64,000 nucleotides of DNA, taken from Lewinellaceae bacterium SD302. Lineage in GTDB: Bacteria; Bacteroidota; Bacteroidia; Chitinophagales; Saprospiraceae. The DNA lies in contig PDLQ01000001.1 of NCBI GenBank assembly GCA_002591745.1, positions 1-64,000 on the forward strand. Direction: 5' to 3'. Below are positions 45,401 through 53,915 of the stretch, piece after piece (the stretch's first letter is position 1; each line of letters begins with the position of its first letter). Position numbers and translations under genes: made by a program. The notes beneath the pieces were generated by a model that ran no database searches, was not told where the DNA came from, and worked only from the letters and a program-made list of their open reading frames with translations.

Positions 45401-45475
45401 TTACCTACGGGATGCCGGTCGCGCCTCAGGGAGGGTTGCGTGCCAGTGCCACCAGTTGGTTTTTTGATTGATCAT
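45401..45475 (-). CDS. trpL: trp operon leader peptide (24 residues, Trp-rich)
   Basis: An ATG at 45473-45475 opens a 24-codon frame ending in TAA at 45401-45403. It encodes the segment KTNWWHWHATLPEARP, with Trp at positions 8, 9 and 11. It sits directly upstream of a terminator hairpin and trpE, so it has the features of a classical ribosome-mediated attenuator: with scarce charged tRNA-Trp the ribosome would stall at the Trp codons and favour readthrough. Such a density of Trp codons at this position is very unlikely by chance. Too short for routine gene callers. Confidence 0.88.
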   Translation of the reverse strand: MINQKTNWWHWHATLPEARPASRR

Positions 45476-45519
45476 GGGGCGAAGATGAGGAATGGAATTA
45501 AGATGTGCAAGTCGTGGTC

Positions 45520-45945
45520 TTACAAAGATTTCTCTCCGATAGCTTGTTCAGCGTGGAATAGATTGATTACGATGGGCTTCAACAGAGTTGATAGTTTCTC
45601 GCGGTTGAGTTTGATCCAGTTGTCTATTTCCGGTTCAGCCGTTGCCAAATCAATTGGTAATAAATCAGTCTTCGTTTCAAATTCCGCAGCCCTTTTAGCT
45701 TTCTGACTCCAAGATAAGCCAGTAATCTCCTGGCCAACGACTAAGCTATCGATTTCCTCATCATGCTCAATATCGTCGTCATTGTAAAAGAGGTTTTCTT
45801 CTGGAATAACTATACCCCCACTGTTCAAAATCATGGCATCTCTGACATTAACGCGGGCAGCTGAATCCTTGTCCAGTACACAATCTTCCAAACTATGTCC
45901 TTGGTTTACTCTTTCAACCGCTTCTTCAACCGTCATCGTTTTCAT
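45520..45945 (-). CDS. Putative antitoxin partner of BrnT (unrecognised family)
   Basis: About 141 residues from the ATG at 45943-45945, overlapping the BrnT 3' end by 20 bp; an upstream ATG at 45972 is an alternative, giving 150 residues. The N-terminus MTVEEAVERVNQGHSLEDCV looks helical. The middle is very acidic (YNDDDIEHDEEID), and the C-terminal WIKLNREKLSTLLKPIVINL is again helical. It lacks the short ribbon-helix-helix BrnA domain usually encoded after BrnT and I do not recognise a family. Its position and overlap suggest an antitoxin or immunity role, which is inference. The trp leader lies just downstream. Confidence 0.6.
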   Translation of the reverse strand: MKTMTVEEAVERVNQGHSLEDCVLDKDSAARVNVRDAMILNSGGIVIPEENLFYNDDDIEHDEEIDSLVVGQEITGLSWSQKAKRAAEFETKTDLLPIDLATAEPEIDNWIKLNREKLSTLLKPIVINLFHAEQAIGEKSL

Positions 45946-46228
45946 CACTCTGGTTTTTAAGTTTACGTTCAATATACAGTTTTCGCTCGCTTTTACTGGC
46001 CTGTCGGGCAGAAATCAGCCTGATTACATACCCTCGTAATGTGTAAACAACAAAGAGTATGTATTTGGTTGCTGTTTTGCCAATTCTAATGATTCGATAT
46101 TCGCCATTACTGAACGCTTCAAATTCCAAGGAGTCTTCATCTTCGAAAACTGTCTTAGCGTCTTCAAAGCCAATCAAGTGTTTCCGTTTATTAGCAGCAT
46201 CCTTGTCCTTGTTCCATTCGAAATTCAT
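45926..46228 (-). CDS. brnT: BrnT family toxin (RelE-like ribonuclease)
   Basis: About 100 residues, the family's normal length. The BrnT pattern is clear: FEWNKDKDAANKRKHLIGFE, then DAKTVFEDEDSLEF, YRIIRIGKTATKYILFVVYT, and the C-terminal RLISARQASKSERKLYIE. BrnT is a type II toxin with an RNase fold that inhibits translation and is normally neutralised by BrnA. The ATG at 46226-46228 is 2 bp after the prolyl oligopeptidase stop; a GTG at 46234 would overlap it. The following gene occupies the antitoxin position. Confidence 0.85.
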   Translation of the reverse strand: MNFEWNKDKDAANKRKHLIGFEDAKTVFEDEDSLEFEAFSNGEYRIIRIGKTATKYILFVVYTLRGYVIRLISARQASKSERKLYIERKLKNQSDENDDG

Positions 46229-46230
46229 GA

Positions 46231-48396
46231 TCACTCGCTTTCCTTCACCCCATACTTCACTTCACTGTTCGTATTCTGAAAGAAAAACGACCACATATCT
46301 GCCTGCTCCTCGATCACTTTGCTGATCGGTTTGCCGGCACCGTGGCCCGCGTCGGTTTCGATACGGATCAGTACGGGATTGTCGCCTGCGTGGGCTTCCT
46401 GCAAACGGGCGGCGAACTTGAAGCTGTGAGCAGGCACCACCCGGTCGTCGTGATCGGCGGTGGTGACCATGGTGGCGGGGTACTCCACACCTTCTTTGAG
46501 GTTGTGAAGCGGACTGTAAGCCTTCAGGACGGGGAACATTTCGGCATCTTCGCTGCTGCCGTATTCGGGAATCCAGCCCTTACCCACGGTAAATTTATGG
46601 TAGCGGAGCATGTCCATTACGCCCACGGCAGGGAAGGCAGCCGCGAAAAGTTCCGGGCGCTGCGTCATGGCCGCACCTACGAGTAGCCCACCGTTACTGC
46701 CACCGGCAATGGCCAGTTTGTCGGAACTGGTGTAGCCTTCGGCGATCAGGTATTCGGCGGCGGCAATGAAGTCGTCGAATACGTTTTGCTTGTTCTTCAG
46801 CATACCGGCCTGGTGCCAGGCTTCGCCGTATTCGCCACCACCACGCAGGTTGGGCATAGCGTAGACGCCGCCGTTTTCCAGCAGGGCCATCCGCATGGTG
46901 CTGAAACTGGGCGACAGGCTGACGTTGAAACCACCGTAACCGTAGAGATAGGTCGGGTTCTGACCGTTGAGCTCCAGGTCTCTGGCGTGTACGAGAAACA
47001 TGCTTATCGGGGTGCCGTCTTTGCTGTTGTAGGTCACTTGTTTCTCCACGAACTGGGCGGGGTCGAATTTCAAATCCGGCTCGAAAAAGGGTTGGCTTTC
47101 GCCGCTCTCCACGTCGTAGCGGAAGATCGTGCTGGGGTAAGTGAAGCTGGTGAAAACGTAGAACAATTCTGTCTCATCTTTCTCTCCGCTGAATCCGCCG
47201 GCGCTGCCCAGTCCGGGCAGTTCTATCTCGCGACGCTGACTGCCGTCGGGCTTCATCTGGTAGAAACGGTCGGTGGCTTTTTCCAGGTAATTGGCAAAAA
47301 GGTAGCCGCCGCCACTGCCCACGCTTTGTAGCAGGTTATCGGTTTCGGGCAGTATTTCTTCCCAATCGGTGCGGTCGGTCCGGTCCAGATTCATTTTTAC
47401 CAGACGGTAGTTGGGGGCTTCGATATCGGTGAGTACCCAGGCGTTTTTACCTTCTGTCTTTACGATGCTGCTCTTGTTCTTGGTGCCGCCGAAAAGCTCC
47501 ACCATATCGCTGGCTTGGGGCATTTTACCGGACTCCAGAGGCAGATAGTAGGTACTGAAACCATCGGTGCCCGGGGCGGCGTACATAACCAAATAGTCCT
47601 CTTCCTCCGTGGTGCCGCCGTAGTGGTAGTAGCTTGGATTGCCCCGGTCTTCGTAGATCAGCTTGTCGGCCGATTGTGGTTGGCCCAACCGGTGAAAATA
47701 GACGCTGTGCATCTGGTTGTTACCCTTCAGTTCCTCACCGGCGTCCGGGGCAGGGTAGCGACTGTAAAAGAAGCCGTCTTCAAACCAGCCGGCTCCGCTG
47801 AATTTCACCCATTCCAGTTCGTCCTCCAGGTCGGTGTTTGTGGCTATTTCCCGCACGTAGATTTTGCGCCAGTCGCTACCGGCGTCGCTGCGGCTGTAGG
47901 CCATGTACTTATTGTCTTTACTGGCTCCCATAAGGCTGATGCTGGTGGTGCCGTCTGCACTTAGTGCGTTGGGGTCGATGAAGACTTCCGGCTCGGCGTC
48001 CAGTCCTTTTTGGTAGTAGATAACGGATTGGTTCTGCAGTCCGTCGTTCTTGGAAAAGAAATAATAATCGCCTACTCTGAACGGTGCACTCAGGCGGGGG
48101 TAGTTAACCAATTCGGTCAACCGATCTTCAATGGATTGGCGAAAATCTATCTGCTCCAGGTAACCGAAAGTTGTTTCGTTTTGGCTCTTAACCCAGGCTT
48201 TCGTGTCTTCGGCATTGTCGTCTTCCAGCCAGCGGTAAGGATCGGCTACTTCGGTGCCGTGGTAGTCTTCCACCACACTTTCGTCCTTGGCGGTTTCCAC
48301 GTAGGTGACGGGAATGGGATCGTATTTTGTTTTCAATGTTTTGGTTTCTTGGTTCGGGGTTTCGCCACAGCTTCCCAGCAGGAAGAGAAGTGGCAA
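46231..48396 (-). CDS. Prolyl oligopeptidase family serine protease (S9A), lipoprotein
   Basis: Cleaves proline-containing peptides in the periplasm or at the surface. About 721 residues: lipobox region LLFLLGSC (Cys about 10), the N-terminal DPYRWLEDDNAEDTKAWV motif, a seven-bladed propeller, and the alpha/beta-hydrolase domain with catalytic Ser 568 in GGSNGG, Asp 651 in DHDDRV and His 685 in AGHG. The only start available is TTG at 48394-48396, which leaves an unusually short, uncharged signal n-region. The frame stays open upstream (LEKTFYL), so the true start may be a rarer codon there. BrnT begins 2 bp after its stop. Confidence 0.92.
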   Translation of the reverse strand: MPLLFLLGSCGETPNQETKTLKTKYDPIPVTYVETAKDESVVEDYHGTEVADPYRWLEDDNAEDTKAWVKSQNETTFGYLEQIDFRQSIEDRLTELVNYPRLSAPFRVGDYYFFSKNDGLQNQSVIYYQKGLDAEPEVFIDPNALSADGTTSISLMGASKDNKYMAYSRSDAGSDWRKIYVREIATNTDLEDELEWVKFSGAGWFEDGFFYSRYPAPDAGEELKGNNQMHSVYFHRLGQPQSADKLIYEDRGNPSYYHYGGTTEEEDYLVMYAAPGTDGFSTYYLPLESGKMPQASDMVELFGGTKNKSSIVKTEGKNAWVLTDIEAPNYRLVKMNLDRTDRTDWEEILPETDNLLQSVGSGGGYLFANYLEKATDRFYQMKPDGSQRREIELPGLGSAGGFSGEKDETELFYVFTSFTYPSTIFRYDVESGESQPFFEPDLKFDPAQFVEKQVTYNSKDGTPISMFLVHARDLELNGQNPTYLYGYGGFNVSLSPSFSTMRMALLENGGVYAMPNLRGGGEYGEAWHQAGMLKNKQNVFDDFIAAAEYLIAEGYTSSDKLAIAGGSNGGLLVGAAMTQRPELFAAAFPAVGVMDMLRYHKFTVGKGWIPEYGSSEDAEMFPVLKAYSPLHNLKEGVEYPATMVTTADHDDRVVPAHSFKFAARLQEAHAGDNPVLIRIETDAGHGAGKPISKVIEEQADMWSFFFQNTNSEVKYGVKESE

Positions 48397-48435
48397 GAGA
48401 TAGAATGTTTTTTCAAGGTATGTGGTTTTGGTTAT

Positions 48436-48452
48436 GACTTCAAAGTAGCAAT
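48436..48452 (-). repeat. Intergenic copy of the dispersed TGCTACTTTG motif
   Basis: GACTTCAAAGTAGCAATG contains an exact core (48441-48450). It lies between the prolyl oligopeptidase start and an octamer array. Confidence 0.7.
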
Positions 48453-48454
48453 GT

Positions 48455-48554
48455 AATGAATGATCAAATGATCCGGGGGTACCACCATTAAATCATTTGC
48501 CCATTAAATCATTCCATCATTAGGTCATTAGATCACTAACGCATTGGATCATTG
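48455..48554. repeat. Octamer-period fold-back array, copy 4
   Basis: A short left arm (AATGATCA AATGATCC, from 48459) is followed by a GGGGGTACCACC centre and about nine complementary octamers (ATTAAATC, ATTCCATC, ATTAGATC and variants) up to the exonuclease stop codon at 48555. It fills the gap between two minus-strand genes. Confidence 0.78.
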
Positions 48555-49133
48555 CTAAAACTCCCAGTCGTCCAAAAATTTTCGAAACAGCTGAACCGTA
48601 TTCTTCGCGTCGTTCAGCGCCCGGTGCTGGTCGCCCAGCCAATCGAAGCCTTCGTGTTTGACGGCAGACTTGAGTCCTCGCTTTTTGGGTAATCCTTTAA
48701 TGATACGGTACTGCTCACGCAGGTTAATGCTACGTTCCAGAAATTCATCGCTGAAATCATTTAGCCGGCAGTCTTTGCGCAGTTGCTTTGGGTCGAAATT
48801 ACCCCAACTGCCCAGTACGATATCTTCACCGTCGTACCAGCCGGTCCAGTCCACAAATTCGTCGATCACCTCGTCGAAGCGACGGGCGCGGTTGATGTCT
48901 ACCTGGTCAATGCTGGTCAGCCGCCGGCAGTAGTGCGAAAGTTGGGGGTGAATCTCGGGTTTGATCAGGCGATCGAAGTAAGCTTCGATGTTGCCGACCC
49001 GGTCCAGCCGGTATGCGCCGATCTCGATGGTTTCCTGCACAACGCCAGGTGGCGTGCCTTCCCAGCAGGTGGCCTCAATGTCGTAGACGATAAATTTCAA
49101 AGTGAGTGATTTCCAGAATAACACGCTTTGCAC
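48555..49133 (-). CDS. DEDDh 3'-5' exonuclease
   Basis: A 192-residue nuclease of the DnaQ/ERI-1-like exonuclease superfamily. The catalytic residues are visible: D and E in FIVYDIEATCWEG, Asp in LGSWGNFDPKQL, and His/Asp in QHRALNDAKNT. Similar stand-alone proteins in Bacteroidota are annotated as 3'-5' exonucleases; the substrate (RNA or DNA) is not clear. The GTG at 49133 starts the longest frame. A TTG at 49100 (LKFIVYDIEAT) would begin immediately before the conserved core and is a plausible alternative. Confidence 0.85.
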   Translation of the reverse strand: MQSVLFWKSLTLKFIVYDIEATCWEGTPPGVVQETIEIGAYRLDRVGNIEAYFDRLIKPEIHPQLSHYCRRLTSIDQVDINRARRFDEVIDEFVDWTGWYDGEDIVLGSWGNFDPKQLRKDCRLNDFSDEFLERSINLREQYRIIKGLPKKRGLKSAVKHEGFDWLGDQHRALNDAKNTVQLFRKFLDDWEF

Positions 49134-49149
49134 GGTAGTAGTTTTAGAA

Positions 49150-49235
49150 CGGCCCGTGACCTTTAAGATGAGCGAAGCCCTTTAGACACTAGTTCCTCGC
49201 TTTAGGCCCCTAAAGCCGCAGGCGTCCTAATATTC
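49150..49235. repeat. Intergenic short palindromes (locus D)
   Basis: The divergent gap holds TTTAGGCCCCTAAA (near 49201-49214) and the segments GCGAAGCCCTTTAGAC and GCCGCAGGCGTCCTAA, which repeat elements of loci A-C. This is the only copy of the family in a divergent, promoter-bearing gap. Confidence 0.5.
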
Positions 49236-49248
49236 GTATTTTGCCCCC

Positions 49249-49755
49249 ATGAAATACACGCTTCCCATCCTTCTGCTGACCCTTCTTTCCTGTAACGCCA
49301 CCCCCGAGCCCGTCACGGCCGAACCGCCTCCCGCTCCGGTAGTGGACCAGGACAGCATTGCCGCAGATCGCTTCGTTTTTGACCATTACGCGGTCATCGT
49401 GGAGGATCTGGAAAGAGCCGCTGATTTTTACCTCAATGTTATGAATTTGGAGGAGGTCTACGATGCCACGGAGAAGGATCACATTCGCTGGTTCGACCTC
49501 GGCCCCGGCATGGCCCTTCACGTTATTGAAGACCCCGCCAGCAAGGATATTGCGATCAGTAAGCCGGTTCACCTTGCTCTGACCATGAAAAATTTCACCG
49601 GATTCGTGGATAAAATGCGGGAAATGGAATACCCATTTCAGAACTGGCCCGGTCAGGCGGATACCACTAACCTGCGACCAGACGGTGTGGCCCAGATCTA
49701 CCTCCAGGACCCGGATGGATATTGGATCGAGATCAACGATGCGGCCAATTTTTAG
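49249..49755 (+). CDS. VOC (glyoxalase/bleomycin-resistance fold) lipoprotein
   Basis: A 168-residue lipoprotein (lipobox LLTLLSC, Cys at 15) with a Pro/Ala-rich linker and one vicinal-oxygen-chelate domain: FDHYAVIVEDLERAADFYLN, IRWFDLGPGMALHVIE, SKPVHLALTM and LQDPDGYWIEIND. His and Glu ligands of a metal site are present (FDHYAV, PVHLAL, WIEI). Members include glyoxalase I and various lyases and dioxygenases; the reaction here is unknown. The envelope location is atypical for glyoxalase I. Confidence 0.82.
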   Translation: MKYTLPILLLTLLSCNATPEPVTAEPPPAPVVDQDSIAADRFVFDHYAVIVEDLERAADFYLNVMNLEEVYDATEKDHIRWFDLGPGMALHVIEDPASKDIAISKPVHLALTMKNFTGFVDKMREMEYPFQNWPGQADTTNLRPDGVAQIYLQDPDGYWIEINDAANF

Positions 49756-49963
49756 CTCGGTCAAACCAGTCAAGATACCAGTGCTTGTCGTTTAAGTCAT
49801 GCCCGGATTCGGGAATTAATGAGGATTTAAAATCAAGCCCACATCCTTAATTCAGGGCTAATCTGCATAACATTAAATATATGTTTTCGTAACCGTCAGC
49901 TAAGTCTGCGGTAACCTTACCTCATGAGATTTGCGGTGGATTTAAACAAAACTATCCATCGCT

Positions 49964-51871
49964 ATGAGAACATTTTACTTCCTTTTGGGTCTAATGACCC
50001 TTTCAGCTGGCGCGATAAACGCCCAGTTGGTTTTTCCTACTGAGATTGAACTCCCCGAAGGGTTTGCACCCACTCAGGTCCTGATGCCTGGCAGCCCACT
50101 GGACTTACAGGTACTATTCATCGGTGGGGTTGATTTGGTACAAACGACCCCGACCTACGGCAACCCCGCCGGTGTAGCCGTAGCCAAAGAATGGCACGAC
50201 TTTATCGGCTTCACGCCCGACGATACCGGTGAGACCATGGGCTGGGTCACCGTTAACCACGAAAGTATCTACAATGACGATCGCATTGGCGACGGTGGCG
50301 GGATGACCGCCTTTCGCGTTGAACGCGATCCCATCACCGGCCTGTTGAACGTCGTTGACCAGGAGTTGAGTGACGGCCGCGAAGGCAAATTTTTCAACGT
50401 TGATTTTGTTAATACCGTCGGTGAGACCGGTATGAACTGTGGTGGCATCAGTTCCGTGGTAGACGGCCGCATTTGGACCGCGGAAGAATGGTTCCGTGGC
50501 GACAACTCTGCCATCAACAACGGGGTTTTTAGCAACAACAATGCTTTGGGTGCCGGCCCCTACGGTATCGGCAGCAGCTCTAACCAGGGTGTGCGTGATA
50601 CCAGTGAATTCACCATCGACAGCCCCGACTTTCCGGCCTTCGATGGAATGACCATCCCCAAATACCAGAATTTCAACTGGATGGTGGAGATCGACCCCCG
50701 CGAGGCCACGGCTATTCGCAAGCAGTACAATTGGGGCCGCCAGGGCTTCGAGGGTGGTGCAATCACTCCGGACAACAAGTACGTTTACCTGGGTGTGGAC
50801 GCTACTCCCGGCTTCTGGTTGCGTTTTGTAGCCGATACCCCCGGTGACTTCACTCAGGGTGATTTACAAGTCTATAAGCACGATGCCGATAACAAGTGGA
50901 TTTCCATCGGTGAGAATGACCCGGAAAAACTGTTGAACCTCTCCGCCGAGGCAGTTGCCGTTGGTGCCACCATGTATAACCGCAACGAGTGGGTAACCGT
51001 AGATCCCAATACCGGCGATATCTACTGGACCGAAACCGGTCGTGACGAGCCAGCCGGAAGCTGGAACGACGAAGCCGCAGCCGGTGCGGTTTTCGCACCC
51101 CATCATCTGGCCCGGGCGATCGAACAAGGCGTGACCGGCCCGGACGCAGAGGATTACAAAGATTACTACGGCCGTGTACTGAAGTACGATGCCATCACCG
51201 AAGAGGTCAGTGTAGCCATCGAAGGTGGTCCTTTCTTCGAAGTATCTCCTCTGGAAGCAGACTATCCCGAAAAACACCTGTCTAACCCGGACGGTCTGAG
51301 CTTTATGGAAATCGACGGGCAATCATTCCTGATTATCTGCGAAGACCTCAATGGTGACGACCACGGCCGGATGCCCTTTGAAAATGATAACGCCAACGGT
51401 GGTCTTGGTAACCGTCTCTGTGAGCTCTTTCTGCTGGACCTGAGCATCGAAGATGCTGTAGTTGATGACCTGATTCGCATCACCGCCGTACCGCTGGGTG
51501 CGGAAATCACCGGTGCCGTGGTTACTCCCGACGGTAAAAGCCTGCTGGTTAACTCTCAGCACCCCTCCGGAATCAATCCTTTTCCTTACAACCACAGCTT
51601 GACCTTTGCCATCCACGGCTTTGACGAGCTTTTGGTGAGCAACCTGACTGGTCCTAATGGTGTCCCTTCCGAGACTTTCTCCGCCTACCCGAATCCGACC
51701 CTGCAGACCGTATTCCTGAACGATCGCCAGGACGTAGCCCTTTACAGTCAGCTTGGTCAGCGCCTGCGCGTTTACCGCAACGTAAGTCAGATCGACGTAA
51801 GTCAACTGGCCGCCGGTATCTACTACCTGCAAAATGAAAATGGTGAGACGATCGAGATCGTCAAAGAGTAA
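49964..51871 (+). CDS. PhoX-like (DUF839) phosphatase secreted by T9SS
   Basis: A 635-residue exported protein. Signal peptide ends near residue 20 (GAINAQ). A PhoX/DUF839 beta-propeller follows: GWVTVNHESIYNDD; MNCGGISSVVDGRIWTAEEW; EGGAITPDNKYVYLGVD; GDIYWTETGRDEPAG; and LSNPDGLSFME. PhoX enzymes are Ca/Fe-dependent alkaline phosphatases releasing phosphate from organic phosphomonoesters. The Cys in MNCGG matches the iron-ligand Cys of that family (established for PhoX, inferred here). The last about 75 residues are a T9SS type A sorting domain (FSAYPNPTLQTVFLND to the end), replacing the Tat export usual for PhoX. Confidence 0.85.
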   Translation: MRTFYFLLGLMTLSAGAINAQLVFPTEIELPEGFAPTQVLMPGSPLDLQVLFIGGVDLVQTTPTYGNPAGVAVAKEWHDFIGFTPDDTGETMGWVTVNHESIYNDDRIGDGGGMTAFRVERDPITGLLNVVDQELSDGREGKFFNVDFVNTVGETGMNCGGISSVVDGRIWTAEEWFRGDNSAINNGVFSNNNALGAGPYGIGSSSNQGVRDTSEFTIDSPDFPAFDGMTIPKYQNFNWMVEIDPREATAIRKQYNWGRQGFEGGAITPDNKYVYLGVDATPGFWLRFVADTPGDFTQGDLQVYKHDADNKWISIGENDPEKLLNLSAEAVAVGATMYNRNEWVTVDPNTGDIYWTETGRDEPAGSWNDEAAAGAVFAPHHLARAIEQGVTGPDAEDYKDYYGRVLKYDAITEEVSVAIEGGPFFEVSPLEADYPEKHLSNPDGLSFMEIDGQSFLIICEDLNGDDHGRMPFENDNANGGLGNRLCELFLLDLSIEDAVVDDLIRITAVPLGAEITGAVVTPDGKSLLVNSQHPSGINPFPYNHSLTFAIHGFDELLVSNLTGPNGVPSETFSAYPNPTLQTVFLNDRQDVALYSQLGQRLRVYRNVSQIDVSQLAAGIYYLQNENGETIEIVKE

Positions 51872-51920
51872 AAATTAATCGTTCTTTAATTCCTATTGCT
51901 TATCTCATTATAGAGTGTTT

Positions 51921-51955
51921 TGGCGCGGACTTTGGAAACCAAGGTCCGCGCTCTT
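51921..51955 (+). terminator. Intrinsic terminator of the PhoX-like gene
   Basis: GCGCGGACTTTGG (51923-51935) pairs with CCAAGGTCCGCGC (51939-51951), with one G-T wobble and a 3-nt loop, followed by TCTTTG. It argues that the next gene starts after it, at 51972. Confidence 0.8.
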
Positions 51956-51971
51956 TGTAAAACCTGCCATC

Positions 51972-53915
51972 ATGCGAGGGATTATCATATTTACCATAAC
52001 CACCAGCATTTGCTACCTGAGTCTTTTACTTCCTTTTGGAATGTCGACAGAACAATCGTCAGCCAATCGGGGCAGAAGTGAACTCGAGGCGGCCCGTCTG
52101 GCGGTAATTGGGGACTTTAAGGTCGGATTAGACAAATTGAGCCGTGAAATCGAATTGTACCAACAAGTAGCAGCCACTGAGCAGGTTGCGCAACTACGGC
52201 AACAACACGCCGCTACCCGCGAGGCATTTAAAAGGGTAGAATGGTTGCTGGAATACATCGACCCAACTGCGGTAAAAAGATTCATCAACGGCGCGCCCTT
52301 GCCTAAAACGGAACCTCACGTTCCAGCCATCGTTATCATTGAACCCAGTGGTTTGCAGCGACTGGATGAACTGGTCTGGGAGGAAGAACCAGACTTTGCC
52401 GCCGTCCGGAAAATGCTGAATAAATTGCAAAGGGAATACGCTGATCTTCAGTTGTACGCCCGTAATCGCCGGCTACAGCATCGCCAGCTATTCGAAGCAT
52501 TAAGACTTGAAGTAGTACGCATCTTTACCCTGGGTGTCAGTGGGTTCGATACTCCAGCATCGGGTCTGGCGATGACCGAAAACCTGGCTACTTTGTTAGC
52601 CATAGATCATGTTTACGACTACTATGCTGAATCAGTAGAAGAACAAGATGCTATTCTTCACCGGCGTATCGTCACCGCTTTACGCAGAGGCGAAGAATTA
52701 TTAAGCGGTGCAGACTTCAACACTTTCAACCGGCTGACTTTCCTGACCGAAGTGATCAACCCGCTCACCAGCGGTCTGGTAGACGCCCAGGAATTGCTGG
52801 AAGTTGAATTTTCCGCCGCTGCCCGTAATCCGGTGAACCCCAGAGCCAAATTACTCTTCGGAGCAGATTGGTTGAACGCCGACGTTTACGCCAAGTTGCC
52901 GCTCTCCGATTACGAAGCCGCTCGCGTAGAATTGGGGCGCTTATTATTTTTTGATCCTATACTTAGTACCAATAATCAACGGGCCTGCGCCAGTTGCCAC
53001 CTTCCGGAAAAAGCATTTACCGATGGCAGTGCCCGCAGCCTTGCTCTGGACAGAGAGGGAACCATTTTACGTAATAGCCCGACACTGATTAATAGCGTTT
53101 TTGCCGAAAAATTCTTTTATGATTTACGCGAAGAGCGGCTGGATCGCCAAATCAAGCACGTGGTCCACGACAGCCTGGAATTCGCTACTGATTTTATTGA
53201 GATCGTAGAAAAGCTGAGTCAAAGTGAGGAGTACGTAGCATTGTTTCGGGCCGCCTACCCGGAAAATCCTGATTACATGCTAAGTCGTTACAGCGTTAGT
53301 GACGCCTTGGGCCGCTTCGTCAAGAGCTTGCGCGCTCATAATTCTCCTTTTGACCGGATGGCCAGGGGAGAAGCGGCTGCGGATTCGGAAGTAGCTGCGG
53401 GCTTCAACTTGTTTATGGGCAAGGCCGCCTGTGGAACCTGTCATTTCGCGCCGACCTTTAGCGGACTAGTGCCTCCTTATTTCCGTGAAAGCGAATCGGA
53501 AGTACTCGGCGTCCCCGCCACTAAAGTTTGGGAAAACGCACAAATCGATTCCGACCTGGGTCGTCTGACCAATTCAAAGCCCGGTGACGAAGCTTACTTC
53601 CACGCCTTTTCTTTCAAAACGCCAACGGTTCGTAATGCCGCACTGACGGCTCCCTACATGCACAATGGCGTTTACGCCGAGCTGGAAGAAGTGATGGATT
53701 TTTACAATCGAGGCGGAGGTGCCGGCATCGGCAGTTTCGTCGACCACCAGACCCTGCCGCCGGATGCACTGGAACTGGATACGGAAGAGATCGGCAGTTT
53801 GATCACTTTCATGGAAGCGCTAACGGATACGAGTGGATTGACAAAAACCCCCATCCATCTACCCGAATTTTCGGTAGCCGAATGGAACGGACGCAGGATC
53901 GGCGGTGAGTACTAA
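51972..53915 (+). CDS. Di-haem cytochrome c peroxidase with long N-terminal domain
   Basis: About 647 residues from the ATG at 51972, preceded by a terminator; an in-frame ATG at 51915 would lie before that hairpin. A signal peptide is followed by a roughly 300-residue helical domain (EAARLAVIGDFKVGLDKLSR; REAFKRVEWLLEYIDPTAVK) resembling imelysin-like or helical-bundle extensions. Then comes the MauG/CcpA domain with two c-type haem sites, CASCH (about 338) and CGTCH (about 486), and the distal segment APYMHNGVYAELEEVMDFYN. It reduces peroxide or acts as a MauG-type oxidase in the periplasm. The FG-GAP lipoprotein gene overlaps its end by 11 bp. Confidence 0.9.
   Translation: MRGIIIFTITTSICYLSLLLPFGMSTEQSSANRGRSELEAARLAVIGDFKVGLDKLSREIELYQQVAATEQVAQLRQQHAATREAFKRVEWLLEYIDPTAVKRFINGAPLPKTEPHVPAIVIIEPSGLQRLDELVWEEEPDFAAVRKMLNKLQREYADLQLYARNRRLQHRQLFEALRLEVVRIFTLGVSGFDTPASGLAMTENLATLLAIDHVYDYYAESVEEQDAILHRRIVTALRRGEELLSGADFNTFNRLTFLTEVINPLTSGLVDAQELLEVEFSAAARNPVNPRAKLLFGADWLNADVYAKLPLSDYEAARVELGRLLFFDPILSTNNQRACASCHLPEKAFTDGSARSLALDREGTILRNSPTLINSVFAEKFFYDLREERLDRQIKHVVHDSLEFATDFIEIVEKLSQSEEYVALFRAAYPENPDYMLSRYSVSDALGRFVKSLRAHNSPFDRMARGEAAADSEVAAGFNLFMGKAACGTCHFAPTFSGLVPPYFRESESEVLGVPATKVWENAQIDSDLGRLTNSKPGDEAYFHAFSFKTPTVRNAALTAPYMHNGVYAELEEVMDFYNRGGGAGIGSFVDHQTLPPDALELDTEEIGSLITFMEALTDTSGLTKTPIHLPEFSVAEWNGRRIGGEY

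Noticed and set aside
49210-49773. 187-codon minus-strand open frame
   Set aside because: Entirely antisense to the VOC lipoprotein gene, which has clear family motifs and a lipobox.
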